DNA of 17,245 nucleotides from an uncultured Eubacteriales bacterium. Its GTDB lineage: Bacteria > Bacillota > Clostridia > Oscillospirales > Oscillospiraceae. The stretch covers positions 1-17,245 of the forward strand of contig URGI01000039.1 of NCBI GenBank assembly GCA_900547315.1. Direction: 5' to 3'. Below are positions 7,897 through 13,822 of the stretch, piece after piece. The translations under genes and the position numbers were made by a program. Under the pieces are notes generated by a model. The model was not told where the DNA came from and searched no databases. It saw only the letters and a program-made list of their open reading frames with translations. Numbering within the stretch: position 1 is the stretch's first letter; each line of letters opens with the position of its first letter.

Positions 7897-9477
7897 ATGA
7901 AGCTGGACTACATGATCGAGCTTGAGGGCGGCTTCCGGATCCACGGCAGCGAGGAGCTGCGCTCCGGCTGCGTACGGATAAGACCCGTGCTGCCAGAGGG
8001 CAGGGTGAAGGCCGTCACGGCGCGCGTGAATATCACGATGGCGGAGGACGAGCGATTCTTCGTCAACGGCTACCAGACGTGGACATATTGCCCGGAGCAG
8101 GGCAGGCACGGCTTTACGCGCGGCATGGGGAAGCTGCCGAAATTCGTCATCGACAAATTCGGCATAGACCGTTACGGCGACTATTTCTTCGTCGATTACC
8201 CGCAGACCCCCGGCGTCATGCACGGCGAGAGCTACTGCTATTTCCGCCGCGGCGGGAATTATCGACTCATCGCGTCCCTCGATGAGCGCGCGGGCTATAC
8301 CCTGCTTCGCTACGACAGCCGCTGCGGCGTACTGACCATATCGCGCGACTGCGCGGGTGTCCGCTGCGGCGGGGTGTTCCCGGCGCTGGAGCTTTACTAT
8401 GCCGAGGGCGGCGAGGACGCGGTATTTGACGGCTGGTTTGCGGCGATGGGCGTGAAAAGCCGCGGCGCAAAACGGCTGTGCGGCTATTCGAGCTGGTATA
8501 ACCGCTATCAGAATATCAACGCCGAGAGCATCACGGGCGATCTCGCGGGCTGCGCGGAGCATATGCTGCGCGGCGACCTGTTCCAGATAGACGACGGCTG
8601 GGAGCCTGCCGTCGGCGACTGGCTGGAGACGGACGCGAAGAAGTTTCCGGACGGGCTTAAGGGCACGGTTCGGGATATCCACGGCCGCGGCTTTCTTGCG
8701 GGACTGTGGCTCGCGCCTTTCGTGTGCCAGAAGGATTCGAAGATATTCCGAGAGCACCCCGACTGGCTCCTGCTGCATGACGGCAAGCCGTGGTACTGCG
8801 GCAGCAACTGGGGCGGCTTCTACGCGCTGGACATCGACAACGCGGAGTTTGTGCGCTATCTTGAGCAGACCTTCAGCCTTGTGCTGGACGACTGGGGCTT
8901 TGACCTCGTGAAGCTCGACTTCCTCTACGCCGCCGCACCCTTCGGCGATGCGCGCGAGAGCCGCGCCGGACGCATGACGCGCGCGCTGGAGCTGCTGCGC
9001 CGCCTGTGCGGGGATAAGCTCATCCTCGGCTGCGGTGTGCCGCTGATGCCGTCGTTCGGGCTGGTGGATTACTGCCGCATAAGCTGCGACGTCGGGCTTG
9101 ACTGGGACAACAGCCTCATCATGCGCCATACGAACCGAGAGCGCGTCTCGACCCGTCAGGCCATCGGCAACAGCATCTCGCGCCGCCAGCTCAACGGCCG
9201 CGCCTTCGGGAACGATCCGGACGTGTTCTTCCTCCGCGAGAGCAATATCCGCCTGAGCGAGACGGATAAATATAAGCTCGCGGTCGTCAACAGCCTGTTC
9301 GGCACGCTGTTTCTGACTTCGGACAATATGGGCGAATACGGCAGCGAGGCCGCGGCGCTGTATGAGCGGCTGCGCACGCTTTCGGAGCGGGCGGAGAATA
9401 TACGTGTTGACACCGACAACGGCCTTACAGTATACTACGACTTGGAAGGCACCGAGCAGGTGCTGGAAATAGAATAA
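7897..9477 (+). CDS. Alpha-galactosidase, GH36 family
   Basis: This is a retaining alpha-galactosidase (526 aa) of clan GH-D, probably cytoplasmic as no signal peptide is present. Residues about 1-190 form the N-terminal beta-sandwich and about 195-430 the TIM barrel. The barrel shows FQIDDGWE (229-236), the nucleophile Asp341 in LVKLDFLYA, the GCGVPLMPSFGLVDYCRI segment, and the acid/base Asp398 in SCDVGLDWD. The NGRAFGNDPDVFFLR stretch (433-447) is typical of melibiase-type GH36 proteins. At 526 residues it is shorter than the tetrameric GH36 enzymes of about 730. AGGAGGG precedes ATG 7897. With the GH2 enzyme upstream it could release both alpha- and beta-linked galactose from plant oligosaccharides. 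No transporter is present in this operon. Confidence 0.92.
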   Translation: MKLDYMIELEGGFRIHGSEELRSGCVRIRPVLPEGRVKAVTARVNITMAEDERFFVNGYQTWTYCPEQGRHGFTRGMGKLPKFVIDKFGIDRYGDYFFVDYPQTPGVMHGESYCYFRRGGNYRLIASLDERAGYTLLRYDSRCGVLTISRDCAGVRCGGVFPALELYYAEGGEDAVFDGWFAAMGVKSRGAKRLCGYSSWYNRYQNINAESITGDLAGCAEHMLRGDLFQIDDGWEPAVGDWLETDAKKFPDGLKGTVRDIHGRGFLAGLWLAPFVCQKDSKIFREHPDWLLLHDGKPWYCGSNWGGFYALDIDNAEFVRYLEQTFSLVLDDWGFDLVKLDFLYAAAPFGDARESRAGRMTRALELLRRLCGDKLILGCGVPLMPSFGLVDYCRISCDVGLDWDNSLIMRHTNRERVSTRQAIGNSISRRQLNGRAFGNDPDVFFLRESNIRLSETDKYKLAVVNSLFGTLFLTSDNMGEYGSEAAALYERLRTLSERAENIRVDTDNGLTVYYDLEGTEQVLEIE

Positions 9478-9496
9478 TAGAACAGGGAGAGAAGAT

Positions 9497-10447
9497 ATGA
9501 TAGGCACCGGACTTAAAAAGCTTGCCAATGAAAACGGCATGAAAGTTGCAAACGGCCTCGCCTATGGTACGTTCCGCGGCTATTCCGCGGCGTTCTGGGA
9601 CGGCAGCGGCACCAAAACCATGATGCTCAGCACGAGCATACGGGACGTGGACGCGAAGAGCGAATTTTTCTCGCGCCTCGGACAGGTGAATTATCAGAAA
9701 GAATACCGCGTCAGAGAGCTGACCACTATGGACGACGGCATCGTGGTGGTATTCAACGACACCGTCGGTACGCTGAAGAAGATGGACGAGTTTTTCAATT
9801 TCTTCTTCCCGATACTCGATGCCTGCGGCGCCACGAAGGCGGATGTCTGCTCCTGCTGCGGACAGCCCTTCGACGGCACGGAGAGCTGGCTGCTCGTCAA
9901 CGACGCGCCCGTGAAGCTGCACAGAGCCTGCCGCGAGCGCATCGAGAGCGACACGCGCCGCGAAGAGGCCGCGGCGAAGGAGAACGACACCGGCAATTAC
10001 GGCATGGGTCTTTTGGGCGCATTCCTTGGCGCGGTGCTCGGCGCGATCGTCTGGGCGCTGATATACATGCTTGGCCGCGTCTCGGTCGTGGGCGGCCTGA
10101 TAATCGCGCTGTTTGCGGTAAAAGGCTATGACATCCTGCACGGCAGACAGGGCAAGGGCAAAATCGCGATAGTGCTGATAATGTCGCTGCTCGGCGTCGT
10201 ACTCGGCACCTTCGGCGGCGAGACAATAGCGCTTATCAAGGAGATCGCCGCCGGGACTCTGCCCGGCTTCGTATACGGCGACGCACCGGTTCTGGTTCTG
10301 GCGCTGCTTGCCAACGAGCCGGAATATCAGTCGGTTGTGCTGAACAATCTCGGCATGGGCGTTCTGTTCGCGGCGGTTGGAATTTATTTCATCCTGAAGA
10401 AAACCCACAGAAGCCTCAAGGGCCTGGTAATAAAGGAACTGCCGTAA
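9497..10447 (+). CDS. Unrecognised membrane protein with a Cys/His metal motif
   Basis: I do not recognise this protein (316 aa). The first 105 residues are soluble and include a beta-rich segment (MMLSTSIRDVD, GIVVVFNDTVGTLKKMDEFF) that reads like a compact sensing domain. Then come Cys118, Cys120, Cys121, His142 and Cys145; CxxC (118-121) plus HxxC (142-145) would suit one zinc ion. From residue 168 there are three to five hydrophobic helices, with Gly-rich GAFLGAVLGAIVWAL, a second at about 196-212, a third at about 222-245 and one near 282-300. GGGAG lies 10 bases upstream of ATG 9497, and the gene begins 19 bases after the GH36 stop. It ends the operon, before a terminator. A zinc-linked membrane sensor or transport accessory are only guesses. 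Confidence 0.75.
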   Translation: MIGTGLKKLANENGMKVANGLAYGTFRGYSAAFWDGSGTKTMMLSTSIRDVDAKSEFFSRLGQVNYQKEYRVRELTTMDDGIVVVFNDTVGTLKKMDEFFNFFFPILDACGATKADVCSCCGQPFDGTESWLLVNDAPVKLHRACRERIESDTRREEAAAKENDTGNYGMGLLGAFLGAVLGAIVWALIYMLGRVSVVGGLIIALFAVKGYDILHGRQGKGKIAIVLIMSLLGVVLGTFGGETIALIKEIAAGTLPGFVYGDAPVLVLALLANEPEYQSVVLNNLGMGVLFAAVGIYFILKKTHRSLKGLVIKELP

Positions 10448-10460
10448 TTATCCGAACATG

Positions 10461-10505
10461 AAAAGCGGAGCCGTCACTGCGCGTGATAGCTTCGCTTTTA
10501 TACAT
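10461..10505 (+). terminator. Terminator of the glycosidase operon
   Basis: An 11-bp stem (10461-10471 with 10489-10499, one G-T pair) continues into an inner TCAC/GTGA stem and is followed by a short T-rich stretch. It begins 13 bases after the last stop codon and separates the operon from the AT-rich region upstream of the RNA candidate. Confidence 0.72.
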
Positions 10506-10575
10506 TTAAAGGGAATTAATACGGAAAATTATTGAAAAAGCCATAAAAATGGAATCTTTAGAGCAATTTTAACGC

Positions 10576-10605
10576 TTGACAAAACATCATAACATGTTCT
10601 ATATT
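10576..10605 (+). promoter_or_regulatory. Strong promoter upstream of the structured RNA candidate
   Basis: A consensus TTGACA (10576-10581) and TATATT (10600-10605) are separated by 18 bases (17 if CTATAT is used). AT-rich sequence upstream (10540-10572) could act as an UP element. The predicted start is near 10612, exactly at the first base-paired stem. The stretch 10500-10575 before it holds no gene that I can see. Confidence 0.75.
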
Positions 10606-10612
10606 CTAATAT

Positions 10613-10868
10613 GCGGCAGCTTATCCGAAGGTTCGCCGGATAAAGCTGCGTCTATGCAAACCTCCGCGATGTCGGAGGTTTGTTGATTTTAAGGGATCGC
10701 AAAATCAACAAGGGCGGGATGCATAGAACATTTGGCCTGACTGGGTACTTTGGGTCTCAGACGGTTGCTGTCGGCTCCCGCGCGGCGTCGCGCGGGCATC
10801 GTACCGGAAAGCCGGTACGATAAGCCGGAAAGCTGGTATTTACCTTACGGCTGCGCTTTTCTATTCTT
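10613..10868 (+). ncRNA. Candidate structured RNA of unassigned family
   Basis: About 255 bases, no coding frame, and densely foldable. In order: stem 1 (10616-10626 with 10638-10649, 11 bp with one bulge, capped by a UUCG loop); a three-way junction closed by a perfect 8-bp stem (10651-10658 with 10720-10727) holding two perfect hairpins (10659-10666/10673-10680, and 10682-10690/10701-10709); a bulged 6-bp stem (10735-10741 with 10770-10775); a perfect 8-bp GC hairpin (10777-10784/10789-10796); a perfect 10-bp hairpin with AAAG loop (10798-10807/10812-10821); and a weaker copy of it (10824-10828/10833-10837). An alternative stem, AGCCG (10823-10827) with CGGCT (10848-10852), is followed by TTTTCTATTCTT and could be a terminator. 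A strong promoter precedes it. It is either a free RNA or a regulatory leader for the regulator at 10890. It does not look like RNase P, SRP, tmRNA, 6S or T-box RNA. I could not place it in a known family. Confidence 0.7.
10803..10838 (+). repeat. Two tandem copies of a CCGGAAAGCYGG hairpin
   Basis: Positions 10803-10817 and 10824-10838 match at 13 of 15 bases with a 21-base period. Both fold as a stem with an AAAG tetraloop; the first is part of a perfect 10-bp stem, the second keeps pairing through G-U. The repeat lies at the 3' end of the RNA candidate. Confidence 0.8.
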
Positions 10869-10889
10869 ATAGCTGGGAGGTTGATCGGC

Positions 10890-11261
10890 TTGGATATACA
10901 AAAGAACATTGCAGCAGCTATAAGGGCTGCGATGGAAGAACGCCAGCTATCGTTGACCGAATTCTCCAAGGAGCTTGGCATAGGAAAGTCGTCTTTGCAG
11001 GCGTACCTTAACGGTCAGCAGAATATGCGCTCAGATACTATAGAGCTTATAGCAGAGAAGCTGGAGATAACTCCGGCTGAATTGGTATCATACCCCGCCG
11101 AGCAGCAGCCTCCAAGCGAAAATCTGCATCCACTGCTGGAACCTATCGAAAAGGAGTTCCAAGCGGTGAACAAATTTCTGACCGTAATTTCCGACAGACT
11201 CTATGAGCTGGAAGCGAAGCTCGAGGAAAGAGGGGAAGACGTTCCGCATGGGGACGACTGA
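10890..11261 (+). CDS. Small Cro/C1-type helix-turn-helix regulator
   Basis: This is a DNA-binding protein (123 aa) of the XRE family. The HTH spans about residues 5-65, with the pattern LSLTEFSKELGIGKSSLQAY and then LNGQQNMRSDTIELIAEKL, the classic repressor fold. The tail (about 75-123) is acidic and helical and may mediate dimer formation. The start is TTG 10890, which has GGGAGG (10875-10880) nine bases before it; the in-frame TTG at 10881 abuts that site and is unlikely. The gene lies directly downstream of the structured RNA candidate and directly upstream of a zinc-ribbon mini-protein. Codon use is less GC-rich than in flanking genes, which suggests an accessory or transferred unit. 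Its target is unknown; autoregulation of the promoter at 10576 is plausible but unproven. Confidence 0.83.
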   Translation: MDIQKNIAAAIRAAMEERQLSLTEFSKELGIGKSSLQAYLNGQQNMRSDTIELIAEKLEITPAELVSYPAEQQPPSENLHPLLEPIEKEFQAVNKFLTVISDRLYELEAKLEERGEDVPHGDD

Positions 11262-11273
11262 CCGCCCATGCGG
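11244..11273 (+). repeat. Inverted repeat over the stop/start junction of two genes
   Basis: CCGCATGGG (11244-11252) and CCCATGCGG (11265-11273) are perfect 9-bp inverted arms around a 12-base loop. The loop holds the stop codon of the regulator (11259-11261) and the right arm contains the start codon of the zinc-ribbon gene (11268-11270). In RNA it would hide that start until ribosomes read the upstream gene. Confidence 0.75.
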
Positions 11274-11489
11274 CAGAAAATGATCTGTCGATGTGAAATG
11301 GATACGGATTGTGAAAGCTATCGGCGCGTGATGCAGGTAATGAGCAAGAGGATGCTCTGCGCATCATATTATGCGGTATGCCCGAGGTGCGGATGCTCGC
11401 TGGAGCGCGATTATATGGCGTTCTGCGACCGCTGCGGACAGCATCTCGGCTGGAGTGAATATAAGAAAGCGCGTGTGATTGACACGTGA
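11268..11489 (+). CDS. Zinc-ribbon mini-protein
   Basis: This is a small protein (73 aa) with two CxxC pairs, CPRCG (38-42) and CDRCGQHLGW (53-62), forming a rubredoxin-like zinc ribbon, plus several extra cysteines near the N-terminus (Cys7, Cys9, Cys15, Cys31). Ribbons of this kind, ending in CGQxLxW, are common in small phage and conjugative-element proteins of Clostridia, but I know of no function. The ATG at 11268 has no good ribosome binding site and lies in the arm of a hairpin, so translation probably depends on that of the preceding gene, whose stop is six bases upstream. ATG 11280 is an alternative start. Base use is less GC-rich than in the chromosome around it. Confidence 0.7.
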   Translation: MRQKMICRCEMDTDCESYRRVMQVMSKRMLCASYYAVCPRCGCSLERDYMAFCDRCGQHLGWSEYKKARVIDT

Positions 11490-11570
11490 ATTAATTGTAA
11501 GCCTTAGATAATTTGAATTTACGGCCAGCTTATGGACTGTGCCGGGTGTACGGATCAGAAAGGACAAAAT

Positions 11571-11608
11571 GGCGGCGAAGCTTGTGCTTCACCGCCGTTT
11601 ATTTTTTC
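11571..11608. terminator. Bidirectional terminator between convergent units
   Basis: GGCGGCGAAGC (11571-11581) and GCTTCACCGCC (11586-11596) form an 11-bp stem with one mismatch and a TTGT loop. On the plus strand GTTTATTTTTTC follows; on the minus strand ATTTTGTCC follows. It therefore closes the regulator/zinc-ribbon unit from one side and the DUF1294 operon from the other. The 80 bases before it (11490-11570) show nothing else. Confidence 0.85.
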
Positions 11609-11615
11609 GCGTCTT

Positions 11616-11894
11616 TTAAAATTTGATGACCAGCCATGCACACAGCGCGATCTGCGCTATGGCGATGAGAGGGAAGAACACGGCGAAGTACCAGTGGCGG
11701 GTCTTGTGGTGAAATATGTACATGCCGAGTGTTCCGCCGATACCGCCGCCGAGCAGTGTGAACAGGAACAGCTTTTTCTCCGGGATGCGCCGTGCGCCGC
11801 GCCGCGCCTTGCCTTTGTCTATGCCCATCAGCGCGAACGCAATCACGCTGAAAGCGGCGAGCCATACGGGAAAATATCTGACCAGATGTTCCAT
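11616..11894 (-). CDS. DUF1294 membrane protein
   Basis: This is a small integral membrane protein (92 aa) of the DUF1294 family, function unknown. It has three or so hydrophobic helices, the motif MGIDKGKARRG (23-33), RIPEKKLFLFTLLGGGIGG with the characteristic glycine run, and FHHKTRHWYF (61-70). Those motifs and the length are those of the family. It is the last gene of a four-gene minus-strand operon. Its ATG overlaps the stop of the radical SAM gene by one base (TGATG), so it is probably translated by coupling. The terminator at 11571-11608 follows. Confidence 0.88.
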   Translation of the reverse strand: MEHLVRYFPVWLAAFSVIAFALMGIDKGKARRGARRIPEKKLFLFTLLGGGIGGTLGMYIFHHKTRHWYFAVFFPLIAIAQIALCAWLVIKF

Positions 11895-13822
11895 CAGCGC
11901 TTCCCCTTGCCCGGACGTGTGTTCTTCTTTGGCTTGGCCTTTGCCCAGCCCTGCTTATTCTGCGGCTTTTTCGGCTCAGGCGGCTTCTCCGCCGGCTTCT
12001 TCGGCTTCGGCTGGCGCGGAGCGTCAGGCCGGACAAGACACTCCGGACCGTAGCCGATCAGATCCTCGCGGCCTGCCTCCTTGAGCGCTTCTATGACGAG
12101 GCGCCGCTTATCCGGCCGCTTCCACTGCAGGAGCGCGCGCTGCATGGCTTTCTCATGGAAGGTCTTGGCGACATAGACACTCTTCATCGTGGTCGGGTCG
12201 ATGCCGGTATAGTACATGCAGGTCGATATCGTGCCGGGAGTGGGGTAGAAATCCTGCACCTGCTCGGGCTGGCGTCCCATCTTGTTCAGATACTCCGCGA
12301 GTGCCACGGCGTCCTGAAGCGTGCTGCCGGGGTGCGAGCTCATGAGATATGGGACGATGTATTGCTCCTTACAGAACTTGTTGTTGAGACGCTTGTATTT
12401 GTCCATGAAGCGCTCGTACACGTCAATATGCGGCTTGCCCATATAGTCGAGCACGGAGTCTATGCAGTGCTCGGGGGCAACCTTGAGCTGGCCGGAGATG
12501 TGGTACTTCACAAGCTCGGCGAAGAAATCGTCGTTCTTGTCCTGAAGCATGTAGTCGTAGCGTATGCCGCTGCGGACGAATACCTTTTTAATGCCGGGGA
12601 TAGCGCGGAGCTTACGCAGCAGCGCGAGATAATCGGAGTGGTCGGCGTCAAGATTCGGACACGGGGTCGGCGCGAGACAGCGCCGCTCCGCGCACATACC
12701 GCACTTGGCCTGCTTCTGGCAGGAATAGTGCCGGAAATTCGCCGAGGGGCCGCCGACGTCGTTGATATAGCCCTTGAAATCCGGAAGCTTGGTCAGCGCC
12801 GTGACCTCGCGGATAACGCTCTCGTGGCTCCTCGACGTGACCATGCGCCCCTGATGGAAGGCCAGAGAGCAGAAGTTGCAGCCGCCGAAGCAGCCGCGAT
12901 TATGGATGACCGAGAACTTGACCTCCTCAAGCCCGGGCACGCCGCCCATCGGCTCGTACATCGGGTGGTACTGTCGGGTGTAGGGCAGCTCCGCGACGAA
13001 GTCCAGCTCCTTCGAGGTCAGCGGCATTGCGGGCGGGTTGACGATGAGCCACCGTTTATCGTGCTGCTGTATCAGAGCACGGCCGCGTATCGGATCGTGC
13101 TCGGCGTATTCGATGCGCGTTGCGTCCGCGTAGGCGCGGATATTTGTCCGCACCTCTTCAAACGACGGCAGCGTCACGCTCGGATATGCGCAGACCGACG
13201 GGTCGTTCACCAGCACCGCCGTGCCGCGGATGTCGATCAGGGAGGCGACCGGCTCTTTCTTCTTCAGCCGCCGCGCGATCTCGCGCGAGGCGTATTCTCC
13301 CATTCCATAGACAAGAATGTCGGCTCCGGCGTCGGCCAGCGCACTGCGGCGCACCTTGTCGTCCCAATAGTCGTAATGTGCGAAACGGCGCAGCGACGCC
13401 TCAAGCCCGCCGATGACTATCGGCAGCCCGGGAAAGGCCTCGCGTACGCGGTTGGCGTAGACAATGACGGCGTGATCCGGCCGCAGACCGGCCTTCTTGC
13501 CGGGGGAATAGAAATCCTCGCTGCGCGGCTTCTTGGCGGCGGTGTAATGCGCTACCATGGAGTCGAGATTGCCGGAGCAAAGCATCGCGCCGAGACGCGG
13601 CCTGCCCATGGCGAGAAACGCGTCTGCTGAATGCCAGTCCGGCTGGGCGAGGATGGCCACGCGGTAGCCCTCCGCTTCAAGAACGCGGGCGATCACCGTG
13701 GGGCCGAAGCTGGGGTGGTCAACGTACGCGTCACCGGTGACAATCAGAAAATCGTACCACCACCAGCCGCGGCTCTCCATGTCCTCCTTGGACACTGGCA
13801 AAAATTCAAAAAGCTCACTCAT
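11894..13822 (-). CDS. YgiQ-family radical SAM protein
   Basis: This is a radical S-adenosylmethionine enzyme (642 aa) of the YgiQ family, whose reaction is not known. The N-terminal part (about 1-290) has the usual YgiQ start, with FLPVSKEDM, then VDHPSFGPTVIARVLE and GYRVAILAQPDW. The radical SAM core follows, with cysteines 311, 315 and 318 (CFGGCNFC) that would bind the 4Fe-4S cluster. A second group, Cys368, Cys374, Cys377, Cys382 and Cys388, probably holds another metal centre or structural zinc. The C-terminal 40 residues are a Lys/Pro-rich low-complexity tail. The N-terminus overlaps the metallophosphoesterase stop by four bases (ATGA). The gene symbol is left empty because YgiQ is a locus-style label rather than a functional name. 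Confidence 0.93.
   Translation of the reverse strand: MSELFEFLPVSKEDMESRGWWWYDFLIVTGDAYVDHPSFGPTVIARVLEAEGYRVAILAQPDWHSADAFLAMGRPRLGAMLCSGNLDSMVAHYTAAKKPRSEDFYSPGKKAGLRPDHAVIVYANRVREAFPGLPIVIGGLEASLRRFAHYDYWDDKVRRSALADAGADILVYGMGEYASREIARRLKKKEPVASLIDIRGTAVLVNDPSVCAYPSVTLPSFEEVRTNIRAYADATRIEYAEHDPIRGRALIQQHDKRWLIVNPPAMPLTSKELDFVAELPYTRQYHPMYEPMGGVPGLEEVKFSVIHNRGCFGGCNFCSLAFHQGRMVTSRSHESVIREVTALTKLPDFKGYINDVGGPSANFRHYSCQKQAKCGMCAERRCLAPTPCPNLDADHSDYLALLRKLRAIPGIKKVFVRSGIRYDYMLQDKNDDFFAELVKYHISGQLKVAPEHCIDSVLDYMGKPHIDVYERFMDKYKRLNNKFCKEQYIVPYLMSSHPGSTLQDAVALAEYLNKMGRQPEQVQDFYPTPGTISTCMYYTGIDPTTMKSVYVAKTFHEKAMQRALLQWKRPDKRRLVIEALKEAGREDLIGYGPECLVRPDAPRQPKPKKPAEKPPEPKKPQNKQGWAKAKPKKNTRPGKGKR

Noticed and set aside
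6796..9540. Minus-strand open frame of 914 codons over the UPF0210 and GH36 genes
   Set aside because: It crosses two clear plus-strand genes and has repetitive low-information sequence, so it arises from third-position GC bias.
10667..10801. Pseudoknot between loop CGATG (10667-10671) and CATCG (10797-10801)
   Set aside because: The second strand is already part of a perfect 10-bp hairpin, so the contact would compete with a stronger stem. It was kept out of the model.
10613..10868. The RNA candidate as T-box, RNase P, SRP, tmRNA or 6S RNA
   Set aside because: There is no T-box GGGTGG..CCGCG core, no RNase P ACAGAAA or SRP GGAAGGGAGCA-type core, no tmRNA tRNA-like ends, and branching is unlike the single rod of 6S RNA.
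10613..10868. A retron or reverse-transcriptase-linked RNA
   Set aside because: No reverse transcriptase is encoded nearby; the neighbours are an HTH regulator and a zinc-ribbon protein.
10448..11570. Integrated element with att sites or insertion-sequence ends
   Set aside because: I found no integrase, no transposase, no flanking direct repeats and no tRNA target, so only an accessory-like composition can be claimed.
12155..13630. Plus-strand open frame of 491 codons inside the radical SAM gene
   Set aside because: No recognisable motifs or ribosome binding site; the opposite strand has all YgiQ signatures. The same applies to 14017-14811 and 14840-16075.
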